43,472 bases of DNA from Orientia chuto str. Dubai. GTDB taxonomy: Bacteria > Pseudomonadota > Alphaproteobacteria > Rickettsiales > Rickettsiaceae. This document shows, in pieces, positions 29,370 through 40,611 of the stretch. A program made the translations under genes and the position numbers. The stretch is taken from positions 1 to 43,472 of the forward strand of contig NZ_LANP01000007.1 of NCBI RefSeq assembly GCF_000964595.1, given 5' to 3'. The notes beneath the pieces are model-generated. The model was not told where the DNA came from. It saw only the letters and a program-made list of their open reading frames with translations, and did no database searches. The stretch's first letter is position 1; every line of letters begins with the position of its first letter.

Positions 29370-29539
29370 TATAATTGTGAGGCCATAGTACAGAGAAATA
29401 AGTATTGCAGTGGTAGAATTGTAGTTTAATAATAACTCTATAATATGTTTTCTAGCAGCTTTTATATATGCATTCTTTATTATTTTTTCTATTTTAAATG
29501 TTTGATCATGTCTGTAATACTTATCTATATTCTGGCATA

Positions 29540-29696
29540 TTATATTTAACCACCCTGGTTATTAAAATGCTTTTTTGGTTTCAAGCATATAAACAATATT
29601 CAGTATGGGATACCTTTGTCCATATATTATCTTCCTTAGTTGGCCTTATCTACTAAATATTCTATTTATTCTAAAATCCTAATCCAAAACTAAGTT
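29540..29696 (+). mobile_element. IS982 C-terminal fragment
   Basis: The terminal repeat is at 29,661-29,696 (CTAATCCAAAACTAAG-like). The upstream part shares ATATTATCTTCCTTAGTTG with the 22,600 copy. No open frame is left. It lies between dnaB and the DUF2660-like gene. Confidence 0.55.
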
Positions 29697-29711
29697 ATAT
29701 ACACATTAAAT

Positions 29712-30098
29712 TTAATGGCTTTTTCCTCTGTTAGTAGTTTTTTCAACAGTAACATTTTGATGAGGTTGATGATTAACAGTATTAGTTATTTGATGCTCAT
29801 ACCTTACTCCTATTTCATGCAACTTACTACCTATTTTAATTACTTTTTGCTGATCTTCATAGCTAAATCTTTTTAAGATTGTCTTAGTTATATCATATAA
29901 AAATTGCCAAGACATTTCAGTTAGTTGCTTTAAGGAAAGCTTTTGTATAGATGTTCTAGCTTGAGCATACTTATTTTGCGCTTGTTCGTCTCCTCGTTGT
30001 ACGTATTCATGTTTGTTTGGCTTATATTTTCGTATTTTGTAAAGCACTAAGTAAACTACGATAATAGCAAATAAAATTATAACTAGATAGTTAAGCAT
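29712..30098 (-). CDS. single-pass membrane protein, DUF2660-like
   Basis: A 128-residue protein with one N-terminal membrane segment at about residues 3-20 (NYLVIILFAIIVVYLVLY), then a basic and polar cytoplasmic part. The segment QLTEMSWQFLYDITKTILKR, followed by FSYEDQQKVIKIGSKLHEIG and YEHQI, resembles DUF2660 proteins that I associate with Rickettsiales. The function is not known. It is divergent from ftsY, 105 bp apart, and next to an IS982 fragment. Coding is supported by the conserved-looking middle region; the family name is from memory and less sure. Confidence 0.6.
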   Translation of the reverse strand: MLNYLVIILFAIIVVYLVLYKIRKYKPNKHEYVQRGDEQAQNKYAQARTSIQKLSLKQLTEMSWQFLYDITKTILKRFSYEDQQKVIKIGSKLHEIGVRYEHQITNTVNHQPHQNVTVEKTTNRGKSH

Positions 30099-30203
30099 AG
30101 TTTAAGCTGTAACCTTGTTATTTGATTGATTCATTTGTAATTATATTTATAAAAAATTATATTATAGCATAATAATTAAAAAATTAAACAAGGTATAAAA
30201 TTT

Positions 30204-31133
30204 ATGTCATCATGGCTTAATAAGCTTACAACAGCTGTTAGTAAAACAACTAACAAGCTTACAGCACAAATTACTAAACTTTTTTCTGAAAAAACTATAG
30301 ATCAAAAATCTATTGAACAGCTAGAGGAAATTTTGTTAAGTGCTGATTTTGGTGTTACAGCTACCAATAATATTATAGAAAACTTTAAAAACATTAAATT
30401 TAATAAAAATCTTCAGTTCGAAGATTTTAAGGCAGAGTTAGCAACATCAATTATTAAATTTGCTTTTCCTAATGGGAATTCTAAACTAGCTATTAAGCCA
30501 GATGTGCTAAATATAATAATTATGTGTGGAATTAATGGTAATGGTAAAACTACTACTATTGGTAAATTATCAAATTATTATAAACTACAAACACAAAAAG
30601 TAGCTATAGCTGCTTGTGATACTTTTAGGGCTGCAGCAACAGAGCAGCTAGAAGAATGGGCAAACAGATCAAATAGCCATATATTTAAAGGGGATGCAGG
30701 TGCTGATCCAGCAAGTGTAGCATATCAAGCTGTAAATTGGGCAATATCTAATCAAATAAACATCTTGTTTATTGATACAGCTGGTAGATTACACAATCAT
30801 AAAAATTTAATGGATCAATTGAAAAAGATAAAAAAGGTTATAAATCAGCATCATAGTAGTTCCATATGTTATACCCTGCTTACTTTAGATGCTACTAATG
30901 GCCAAAATGCTTTTACTCAAGTTGAACAATTCCAAAATATTATGTTATTGGATGGACTAATTATTACAAAACTTGACAGCACATCAAAAGCAGGAGTAGC
31001 TATAGGAATAGCTGAAAAGTTTAAAATTCCTATTTATTTTATTGGTATAGGAGAGAAAATTGATGATATTAAAGAATTTAATTCTAGTGATTTTGTAAAT
31101 GCAATATTAGGATTTGTACAACTAGAAAAATAG
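30204..31133 (+). CDS. ftsY: signal recognition particle receptor FtsY
   Basis: SRP receptor GTPase that docks ribosome-nascent chain complexes at the inner membrane. The 309-residue product is the short form without the long acidic A domain. It has the N domain (residues ~25-90) and the NG GTPase: GINGNGKTTT (109-118), the DTFRAAATEQLEEWA segment (139-153), DTAGR (191-195), TKLDSTSKAG and a C-terminal FIGIGEKIDDIKEFNSSDFV. The ordinary G-x-N-G-x-G-K-T motif reads GINGNGKT, as usual. It stands alone, upstream of a surface antigen gene. Identification is secure. Confidence 0.96.
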   Translation: MSSWLNKLTTAVSKTTNKLTAQITKLFSEKTIDQKSIEQLEEILLSADFGVTATNNIIENFKNIKFNKNLQFEDFKAELATSIIKFAFPNGNSKLAIKPDVLNIIIMCGINGNGKTTTIGKLSNYYKLQTQKVAIAACDTFRAAATEQLEEWANRSNSHIFKGDAGADPASVAYQAVNWAISNQINILFIDTAGRLHNHKNLMDQLKKIKKVINQHHSSSICYTLLTLDATNGQNAFTQVEQFQNIMLLDGLIITKLDSTSKAGVAIGIAEKFKIPIYFIGIGEKIDDIKEFNSSDFVNAILGFVQLEK

Positions 31134-31948
31134 TAAAGGAAAATATAGAAGTATATTTGTTTACATAGGAATTAATTAATGAATAAAGTTACTATAAACC
31201 TCAGTGTTAGATTATGAAATTTAGAATTAATATAGCGACTAAGTATAAACAAAAGCATTCGATATTGGACGATATATTGTATATTTGAGATCAAATTATA
31301 TAACAAAGAATAAGAAATATATTTCAGCGAGTAGATTTATTATAGCTTTAAAAACTATTTTTAATTATGCCATAAAATTTGAATTAATAGATATGATGAA
31401 AGAAGAAAAGTTTATTAAAGAAAAGAGTTAGTTAATAAGATATTCTAATATTATTATAAGTTTAAGTATTTTACCACTTTCATGATGTTTTAAGAAATTT
31501 TTGAAAAAAATGGGTAACTATAATTAAATGTAACACTAACTGTGTTTAATGGTTTAATTTTAGCAAACTGATCTAGAAAATGGTTATCAGTACGAATTTA
31601 AATAATTAATGAATTCAGCAAATAAGTGAGTAAATACATTAATACAAGAGCTATGTCTGTGATAAGCTAATATTTATAATACTGATTTCATAGGAGAGAT
31701 AAGTTTTTCAATAAAAGACCATTACATCAGTATCATCTTATCAGTTATACCAATTAATATGCTTTTTTTTAATTTTAGTAATTTAAAGTAACTTTCTGCT
31801 CAAATGGTGCAGAGGATAATTTTCTAGAAATATATCACCTATCAATTTTGCTTATATATTTTTGACTTATTTATACTTTTTCTTATGGAAAAATATAGAG
31901 TAAATTTTTTTGATTGTTGTTTTACTAAATTAAATCTATAATAACTTT
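31134..31948. other. spacer with IS982 debris
   Basis: Apart from the IS982 end at 31,197-31,310, I see no gene or RNA. The sequence is AT-rich with stops in all frames. Confidence 0.4.
31197..31310 (-). mobile_element. IS982 C-terminal end fragment
   Basis: The terminal repeat AACCTCAGTGTTAGATTATG starts at 31,197, followed by TTTAGAATTAATA and, further in, TATTGTATATTTGAGATCAA, shared with the copy at 1773-2292. About 110 bp remain recognisable. Confidence 0.55.
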
Positions 31949-31969
31949 TTGTGCAAATTAAGTAAAAAT

Positions 31970-32683
31970 ATGGTTATAAGAGGAAAAAATTTACTATTAG
32001 CTACAGTCCTGTTATTACTTTACTCGTTTCCGTCATTAGTTTATGGTATAAATGATTTGCAGGAAAATTATTATTTTAAAATATCTGCTGGAATGACAAA
32101 ACCTAAAGGAGAATTAAATATTGAAAGCGCAAAAAAAATCCTGAAGGCTGATTTCTATCCTGAGTTTCAAGAATTAAAGAATGCTATTGTTAATAGAAAT
32201 AGTACAATTTATGAAATATCTCTGGGTATGTATTGTACTCGATCAATAAGATTAGAGGTAGGATTGCAGTATGTATCAAATCTTTCATTTGGGGGGGATA
32301 TAAGCTTAGTTGGAAATGCAGATATTAAGATCAACAATTATAATATAGGAGCGGAAGAATATATTCCTACTACTGCAGGAATGATTAAAGGGTATTGGCA
32401 TATAATTGATTTATTTAATATAGTATCTGTTTTTGCTACAGGAGGAATAGGAGCATATGGTATTAATATATCACATGAACCAATGTTTATTGTTCCTGGA
32501 CTTTTGATTGGTGGAGGATTATCACTTAGTATAAGTCGTATAAATTTTGATGTTGAGTGTAATTACGCAAGTTTAAGTGTAAAAAATGATTTATTACCAA
32601 TTAATTCACAATCATTGGGCAAATTTATGCTGCATAGTTTATATGGGTATAATATACTAGGTAGTATACGGTTTGATTTCTAG
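31970..32683 (+). CDS. P44/Msp2-like outer-membrane surface antigen
   Basis: A 237-residue exported beta-barrel protein. I choose the ATG at 31,970 (MVIRGKNLLLATVLLLLY), since an upstream TTG at 31,949 would only put a polar stretch before the signal peptide. Signal peptide about residues 1-25, ending PSLVYG. The mature part starts with ENYYFKISAGMTKPKG and ends GYNILGSIRFDF, an aromatic outer-membrane terminus. The patterns YEISLGMYCTRSIRLEVGLQ and GGIGAYGIN parallel FSIGMYCGSASRVELSAEFM and GGVGAQGLF in the antigen at 21,263, so the two are paralogues. It lacks the coiled coil of that protein. A member of the Rickettsiales surface antigen family is the best guess. Confidence 0.68.
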   Translation: MVIRGKNLLLATVLLLLYSFPSLVYGINDLQENYYFKISAGMTKPKGELNIESAKKILKADFYPEFQELKNAIVNRNSTIYEISLGMYCTRSIRLEVGLQYVSNLSFGGDISLVGNADIKINNYNIGAEEYIPTTAGMIKGYWHIIDLFNIVSVFATGGIGAYGINISHEPMFIVPGLLIGGGLSLSISRINFDVECNYASLSVKNDLLPINSQSLGKFMLHSLYGYNILGSIRFDF

Positions 32684-32842
32684 TATAGTAGATAGCAGCA
32701 GATCAGGAGGAATTTTATTACTAATTTTTTAGATATAAAAAATTTTTATCTTTAGGTTTAGGCTATACATTGAGTAATTCTTAAAAAAAGCCAGAGCTGG
32801 TATGATTTTATGTTTTTGCATGCTATACCAAGACATTTTGTA

Positions 32843-32960
32843 AACCTCAGAGTTTTAGATTAAGAATTTAAGAATTAAAATGGAGAAATATTTGGTAGCC
32901 ATCATATAGAGCATTTCTTGAATAATTGGCAGTCTTATCGGAAAGGCAATATATTTGTTT
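32843..32960 (-). mobile_element. IS982 end fragment
   Basis: The terminal repeat AACCTCAGAGTTTTAGATTA at 32,843 is followed by AATTTAAGAATTAA and decayed C-terminal transposase sequence. It ends near the left arm of the inverted repeat at 32,986. Confidence 0.5.
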
Positions 32961-32985
32961 TGAGCTAGCAAAAAAGAAGAACAGA

Positions 32986-33199
32986 GTTTCTACATAATAG
33001 AGCACGAAACGCTGGAATGATAAAGGATACTGTGCTTTTGATTTCAGTACCTAATCCAATTGATTTAAACGTATCCTATAAAGTCTCTTTTCTTCGAATC
33101 ATATCATTGATATTAGCGTTTAAATCTGGTATTGTTACTAAAATCAAAAGCACAGTATCCTTTATCATTCCAGCGTTTCGTGCTCTATCATGTAGAAAC
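32986..33199. repeat. 59-bp near-perfect inverted repeat (palindromic element)
   Basis: The arm at 32,986-33,044 pairs with 33,141-33,199; 58 of 59 positions match (one A/G difference near the outer end). The 96-bp loop holds a further 10-bp inverted repeat, GATTTAAACG at 33,062-33,071 and CGTTTAAATC at 33,117-33,126. A 67-codon open frame runs across it (33,017-33,220). The stretch reads in part as SFIIPAFRAL, recalling the palindromic elements of Rickettsia that often read as IPA-containing peptides. MITE or palindromic element; the identity of the family is not settled. Confidence 0.8.
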
Positions 33200-33581
33200 T
33201 ATAACTATTTCAGTAATTAATAATAAAGGAAGACATAATTGAAAAGAAAGTTGAAGGTTGGTTGATAGAAGAAGATAAACGTTCAGGCATAAGAGGACAA
33301 AACCATAATTAAAGATAAAAGATAACTAATATAATACTTTAACATATAAAACTTATCAAAAACTTTTAATATCTTTAAATCTTTAATAATGTAAAAAAAA
33401 GAAAAAATACATTAAAAATTATGCAATAAAACAATACCTTACCTTTGAATTTTCTATAATAGAAATCTTACACATTCTTATAAGAAAATACACTTTTTTT
33501 CTTTGTTTGGTTTGGCTTTATTACTTCTGTTATTTTATAGCAAACTCAAGTAATACAGAGCTGATTAGATAAAAATAAAAC
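33200..33581. other. spacer, with a possible gene-tail remnant
   Basis: No gene is supported. At 33,214-33,310 the plus strand reads KVEGWLIEEDKRSGIRGQ before a stop, less AT-biased in codon use than random sequence, and could be the end of a gene cut by the inverted repeat next to it. It is too short to name. Confidence 0.3.
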
Positions 33582-33658
33582 TGGTAGCGAAGGAGGGACT
33601 TGAACCCCCGACTCGTGGATTATGATTCCACTGCTCTAACCACCTGAGCTACCTCGCC
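33582..33658 (-). tRNA. tRNA-Met(CAU), elongator type
   Basis: A 77-nt tRNA with encoded CCA. The anticodon arm is GTGGA-ATCATAA-TCCAC with anticodon CAT. D-arm GCTCAGGTGGTTAGAGC and T-arm GGGGGTTCAAGTCCCTC pair well. The acceptor stem begins GGCGAGG and pairs with CTTCGCT, with a G1-U72 wobble, which I believe is seen in alphaproteobacterial elongator tRNA-Met. It has no initiator features, and tRNA-Ile2 is less likely. Confidence 0.93.
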
Positions 33659-33801
33659 CAAACAATATATAAATATATTTGACTTAAAAAACTTTTAGAC
33701 CGCATTATAGCTAGCTATATCAATCTGTAATTAAATTGCTTTTTTAAAGCGATTATATAATAGCTTAAAAAAGTGCTAATAATACAATAAATTTTTATAT
33801 A

Positions 33802-34287
33802 TCAACGTTTAGAAAATTGTGTTTTCTTACGTGCTTTATGTCTACCATATTTTTTACGTTCAACGATACGTGAATCCCGGGTTAAAAGCTTATGCTGCTT
33901 CAATATATGACGCAACTCTGGATTAAAATTATTAAGAGCTCTAGATATACCTAATTGTATTGCCCCAGCTTGGCCAGAAAGACCTCCACCTTTTACTGTG
34001 CACTTAACATCAAACTGCTGAATAGCATTAGTAACTACTAGTGCACTTAATGCTATTTGCGTATGAGCTAACCGTTTAAAATAACTATTAATTGGCATCC
34101 TATTAACTATAATAGCCCCTGTTCCTTGCTTTAGCCAAACTCTTGCAACAGCACATTTTCTGCGCCCAGTTCCATAGCTAGAATATAACCTACTCCCTTT
34201 TAGCGAAGCGCTAATTTCCTTAGATTCAGCAGGTAAGTTAGAGCTTAAACCTGATGATACTGTATCTTGAGTTGATATATTAGACAT
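33802..34287 (-). CDS. rpsI: 30S ribosomal protein S9
   Basis: Small-subunit protein whose C-terminal tail reaches the P-site tRNA. The 161-residue product has a polar N-terminal extension (~35 residues, serine-rich) followed by the conserved GTGRRKCAVARVWLKQGTGA. The end, RIVERKKYGRHKARKKTQFS followed by KR, is the classic S9 terminus. It follows rplM with a 3-bp gap, the usual rplM-rpsI pair. Confidence 0.97.
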   Translation of the reverse strand: MSNISTQDTVSSGLSSNLPAESKEISASLKGSRLYSSYGTGRRKCAVARVWLKQGTGAIIVNRMPINSYFKRLAHTQIALSALVVTNAIQQFDVKCTVKGGGLSGQAGAIQLGISRALNNFNPELRHILKQHKLLTRDSRIVERKKYGRHKARKKTQFSKR

Positions 34288-34290
34288 AAA

Positions 34291-34773
34291 TTAAACTATA
34301 ATTTTATTTTTAATATTTTCAGCAGCAAAGTTATACAATATTGGAGTTTGAGCAATATGCGGATGATCCGGCCCCTTATAAACGTATAAATTACTAAATT
34401 GCTTTCTTCCTAATTTATTTGATGGTAACATTCTCTTTACAGCAAGCTGTATAATCCTTTCAGGATAGTTGCTTTGTAGTATCTTACCAGCTGTTGTAAC
34501 TTTAATGCCACCCGGAAAACCACTATGGTGATAGTAAAGCTTGCCATTTTTTGTATTAGACTTACTACCGGTTAACTTTATTAGCTCTGAATTAATTACA
34601 ATCACATTGTTACCACAGTCCATATGTGATGTATAAATAGGCTTATCTTTACCACGTAATATTACAGCAATCCTAGCAGCTAAGCGTCCTAAAATTAAAT
34701 TTGTTGCATCTATTAGAACCCACTTTTTACTAATTTCTGTAGGCTTAACTGAATATGTTTTCACAATATACAA
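34291..34773 (-). CDS. rplM: 50S ribosomal protein L13
   Basis: Large-subunit assembly protein. The 160-residue product has [20 protein letters not shown] near the N-terminus, then [32 protein letters not shown], and [20 protein letters not shown], followed by [11 protein letters not shown]. Length is slightly above the typical ~145, mainly from the tail. It is the first gene of the rplM-rpsI pair; a 17-bp hairpin lies 86 bp upstream of its start. Confidence 0.97.
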   Translation of the reverse strand: MYIVKTYSVKPTEISKKWVLIDATNLILGRLAARIAVILRGKDKPIYTSHMDCGNNVIVINSELIKLTGSKSNTKNGKLYYHHSGFPGGIKVTTAGKILQSNYPERIIQLAVKRMLPSNKLGRKQFSNLYVYKGPDHPHIAQTPILYNFAAENIKNKIIV

Positions 34774-34858
34774 ATTTTAAATTAGAATAATTCAAGCAAT
34801 ATCATAAAATTATTTCCAATGCAACAGAATTATTGTTTAAAAACATTTAATGCTTTTT

Positions 34859-34900
34859 CATTTATATTTTAAATCAAAACGTGGATTTAAAATATAAATG
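34859..34900. other. perfect 17-bp hairpin upstream of rplM
   Basis: CATTTATATTTTAAATC at 34,859-34,875 and its reverse complement GATTTAAAATATAAATG at 34,884-34,900 flank an 8-nt loop AAAACGTG. It starts 86 bp before the rplM ATG on the minus strand. It might be an element in the rplM leader, a terminator for transcripts coming from atpDC, or a small palindromic remnant. Pairing is exact but AT-rich. Confidence 0.45.
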
Positions 34901-35873
34901 AACTAACTAACTAAAAAAGAAGTTAGAGAAATAGTTATTTAATGTTTTATAAACTATATAACATCTGCTATTAAGTTTTATCTTCATTTTAGTTAATACA
35001 TAAATTTAACTTTAGCTAGATTAATATTAATTTGTCAACATGACTATAATATCTTAAAGGTGATTGTGCAAATGTAGACATTAATACTTCCCAAAAATTG
35101 AGTACCAATTTTCAATTAAACAACTTGAGCTTATAGTTGATAAGCTAAGCGCGGCATAAAACTGTTTTCAAGTATTTTTTTATTATAAAATTATTATAAA
35201 AAATTTGACTATAAAATATTATACTATAAAACATTATACTATAAGATTATGGGCTACACAAAAGAAGTGGAAAGTTAATTTTACTTAACTTATAAGCTTC
35301 ATAAAATTTGCTATTAGCGTGTATATTTGTTAGTTAATATATAACTGTTAACTGTAGCTGTGTTTGTAATATAGTTCTGTAGCATTTATTGCCAAGTATG
35401 TGACATAGACTTTAAATAGCTTAAGAAAGATTTATGCTATTTTACTATAGCTCCAAGACACTTGAAGTATTTCAAATGATTTTGCTTATCACATGAAATA
35501 ATAAATTAGTATATATGAAGTGTAAATTTTCTTTAAGTTATAGAGAACTTAAAGAGATAGTAAGTGTAAGAGGAGCCAAAATATAGATCATATGATTTTT
35601 CAAAGATAGTTAATTAAGTTTTCTCCTTGGTAAATCCAATAGACAAGACATATTTAAGATTTAATAGCAATTGACTATCGTAGTAGCAATACCATCAATT
35701 ATTCTAAGAAAGCACAGGAATGCTGCAGCTACTAAGGTAATTTTTTTTTTCAGAAAGTCTTTAAGAATAATGCTAAAATATAGTGGAGGAGATAGAATTT
35801 ATATAAAAGAAAATAAAACTAAATCTTTATTCACCATGATATTTTTTCTATTTTTAGAACTTTTTTTTGGATT
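34901..35873. other. ~1-kb spacer between rplM and atpC
   Basis: I see no gene in this stretch. A short tandem repeat of about 15 bp lies at 35,209-35,253 (CTATAAAATATTATA, CTATAAAACATTATA, then a diverged third unit). A plus-strand open frame beginning at 35,671 mostly lies antisense to atpC and has no protein features, so I leave it out. Confidence 0.4.
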
Positions 35874-38014
<2,141 letters not shown>

Positions 38015-39847
38015 ATGTCTAAAGACGTGCTTGTAGAAGGCATATTAACAAATAAGTTACTTAAAGCTCTAGCAGTATCTAATCAATCTAAAGTTTCAGA
38101 AGAAAGAATTTTATCATTAGGTAATAATTTAGAAAGAATCTTAAATATTATTTCTAAAAATCCTAGCATACCTCATATTGAAGAATATCATAAATGTCTT
38201 TCTGATTTAAATAATCAGGATTTATGTAAAGTATTAAAAATATTACAGGATGTGTTTGTAGGTGATGAAAATAAGGAGTTAAGAGAGGTTATCAATTTAC
38301 CACTGCTAGATAGATTAACTAAAAAATATAAAGCAGAGCAAGCAGAGGAATTAAAGAATCAAAAAAGTTCTGATAAAGATTTCCCAAATAGCAATATTGA
38401 GACGCTGCTACGTGATAGAAATGTTACTAAACAAAATGAATTTCCTAAAAAAGAAGCTAAAAAGATTGGTATATCTGATGGATACGTTGCTACTGAAGAA
38501 TTAAGTGGGCATACCTTTCTTTTAAAAAAATTTTATAAAAAAGATATCAGTATTGGTAAAAATTTAGCTCAAATGCCAGAAAAAGAAATAGATAAGCTGC
38601 AACTAGCTTGGAGCGACAGAAGAGATGCAGTACAAGAATTAATAGCATCTTCCCTATATGAGCTATTATTGTATGGCCGAGCTCCAAAGGAAGCATTGGT
38701 AAGACCAGATGAGTCTAATTCAGATTCCCTATATATTAGGTCTAAGTTTCTTGATAATGCAGTACTGCTTTCAAAATTTTCTGGCATGAAAACATCTACA
38801 GGACTTAAAGCTGGAGCTAAAAAGTTACAAAAATTAGAAGGATTTGAAAAAGTAATTGCTGCTTGTCATATTCTAGGAGAGTTAGATTATCATTCTGGTA
38901 ATTTAATGGTACAAGATGGTACAACTATAACTAAAATAGACCATGGTAGATCTTTAATGCAATTTTATGAAGATTTTAAAAGCATGGTTAGTACAACAAA
39001 TAATATGTTTAATGATCCTTTTCTAAATTATAATTCAGCGATTCAGAAAGGTAATTTATTCTTTGATATTAGAAAATATAATAGCGCACTAAAGCAAATG
39101 CTAGCTCAAATAGATGAACATCAAATAGATGCTATAATCGAACAAAAAGCTTTTGAATTAGAAAAATTAGGATTTGACCCAAAGGGCTTTATTGGAAAGG
39201 TTAAATTTAAAGGTGAAGCTTTTACTAGCACTCCTATCAATAATTATTATGCACTAATAAAGTTCTATAAAGTTAATTTAAAAGAAAATATTAAAAATAT
39301 GAAAGAAATTGCAAAAGCAACTGATGTAATAAGTAAGTTTAGCAATGTATCATCTAAATTTAAGAAAGGAATGTGGTTAAAAGCTTTTGCTACTAGTAAT
39401 ATAAAAGATCCAGTTTTGTATGCATACAATCACAATATCAAAATTGATGAAAAAGATGCTTTAACATGGGCTATTGAAAATAATTATCAAATAAGTAGTT
39501 TAAGCCATCATAATGTAGAAAAATATACTTGCGAACAACAATGGCAAAAGGATAATGATGGTAAATGGCAAAAAAAGGAGCTTTTAACTCAAATACAAGA
39601 AAAAGATATTATTAAATTGAATGCTGCAGATTATATCATAGAAACCGAAAAATGTAGAAAAGATCTTGAAAAGCAATTACTATTGAAACAATCGCAAAAT
39701 ATGTTAGTAAGAAAGTTACCATCAGAAAAAGTAAAAAATTTTGATGATTCTGAGTTAGTAAAAAAGAGAATGTTATTAAAGCCTAAAATGAGTCATCGAA
39801 TAAAAATTCAAAAAAATCGCCCAGCTAGCCATAATAAAAGTTTTTGA
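38015..39847 (+). CDS. large protein with kinase-fold signature motifs, effector candidate
   Basis: Function not established. I choose ATG 38,015 (MSKDVLVEGILTNK), since AGGAAGG precedes it, giving 610 residues rather than 631 from a TTG at 37,952. Between about residues 157 and 311 the sequence looks like a kinase fold: DGYVATEELSGHTFLLKKFY resembles the N-lobe hairpin with an invariant-type lysine (K171 or K172). Then LASSLYELLL-like helix, RSKFLDN hinge, and the catalytic part with HxxN-type LGELDYHSGNLMVQDG (D291, H293, N296) and a TKIDHGRSL motif (D309). This D-x-H-x-x-N...D-H-G arrangement is closer to lipid/atypical kinases, such as the N-terminal domain of Legionella LepB, than to protein kinases. 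The remaining 300 residues are helical and unassigned. No signal peptide; type IV export is possible but inferred. Confidence 0.55.
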   Translation: MSKDVLVEGILTNKLLKALAVSNQSKVSEERILSLGNNLERILNIISKNPSIPHIEEYHKCLSDLNNQDLCKVLKILQDVFVGDENKELREVINLPLLDRLTKKYKAEQAEELKNQKSSDKDFPNSNIETLLRDRNVTKQNEFPKKEAKKIGISDGYVATEELSGHTFLLKKFYKKDISIGKNLAQMPEKEIDKLQLAWSDRRDAVQELIASSLYELLLYGRAPKEALVRPDESNSDSLYIRSKFLDNAVLLSKFSGMKTSTGLKAGAKKLQKLEGFEKVIAACHILGELDYHSGNLMVQDGTTITKIDHGRSLMQFYEDFKSMVSTTNNMFNDPFLNYNSAIQKGNLFFDIRKYNSALKQMLAQIDEHQIDAIIEQKAFELEKLGFDPKGFIGKVKFKGEAFTSTPINNYYALIKFYKVNLKENIKNMKEIAKATDVISKFSNVSSKFKKGMWLKAFATSNIKDPVLYAYNHNIKIDEKDALTWAIENNYQISSLSHHNVEKYTCEQQWQKDNDGKWQKKELLTQIQEKDIIKLNAADYIIETEKCRKDLEKQLLLKQSQNMLVRKLPSEKVKNFDDSELVKKRMLLKPKMSHRIKIQKNRPASHNKSF

Positions 39848-39880
39848 AGTAGATAATATATTTTGCAGCAATATTACAAA

Positions 39881-40490
39881 CATCAGTTTTTGATTAAGAA
39901 ACTATTAATACATTGAATACAGTTTCAATGATTAAATGTTTACGTAGTGAATCTCAAACAGAGGTGAAAATTTTATTTTCCATATTTTTCTTTATACCAG
40001 TTACCAATGTCAGTTGTTGATATAAAGATCAGAAAATAATTCTGAATTTTAAATAGCATTTTATCACCATATATAAAACTAATATGCTTGATTAATTCAG
40101 AAACAGGATCCTACGGCTATATTTGTCTATAGTTAATTTAAGGTTCTTGAATAATTAGCAAATGTAATTTTAATCCCAAAAAACCAACATTTATTAAGAG
40201 CAGTAATATTAACGTTATTTCTGAAAGCTTTTTTTGAATGATAGATCGAAATTGATATAGAATCTATGCAGGATAAGTCAGTAGGCTTACTAAGAAATGA
40301 CAATACTATTCACAAATAAGAAATTAAATAGTTTAATATTCTCACTTTATAATGTAGTAAAACAGCAGTATTATATTAAAATCAGATTATTTGTATAATT
40401 GTAAATAACTAGTATAACAATATTTAAAGTTTTTTTTAAAGAGACTGATGATATAGCTCTATTGTTAGAATCGTTATCTAAAACTGATAT
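39881..40490 (-). mobile_element. degenerate IS982 copy
   Basis: The terminal repeat is at 39,881-39,900 (CATCAGTTTTTGATTAAGAA) and its counterpart is near 40,471-40,490 (TCGTTATCTAAAACTGATAT). Between them lies decayed transposase sequence in the minus orientation, sharing blocks with 2053-2259 and 19,340-19,660. No frame is open beyond a few dozen codons. Confidence 0.6.
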
Positions 40491-40611
40491 TAAATACAAT
40501 TGTTGACAGGACTAGTATATTAAGTCACTATTTTTTATATAGATGTTTTATTACATGATTTGGTTGTTATACATTTATAATTGCTAACTAAGGAATTAAA
40601 GGGAATTTAAA

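Noticed and set aside
33017..33220. 67-residue plus-strand ORF
   Set aside because: Lies within the inverted repeat and is explained by it; no sign of a protein apart from repeat-encoded peptide.
35209..35253. CRISPR-like array
   Set aside because: Only three ~15-bp units without spacers; a simple AT-rich tandem repeat.
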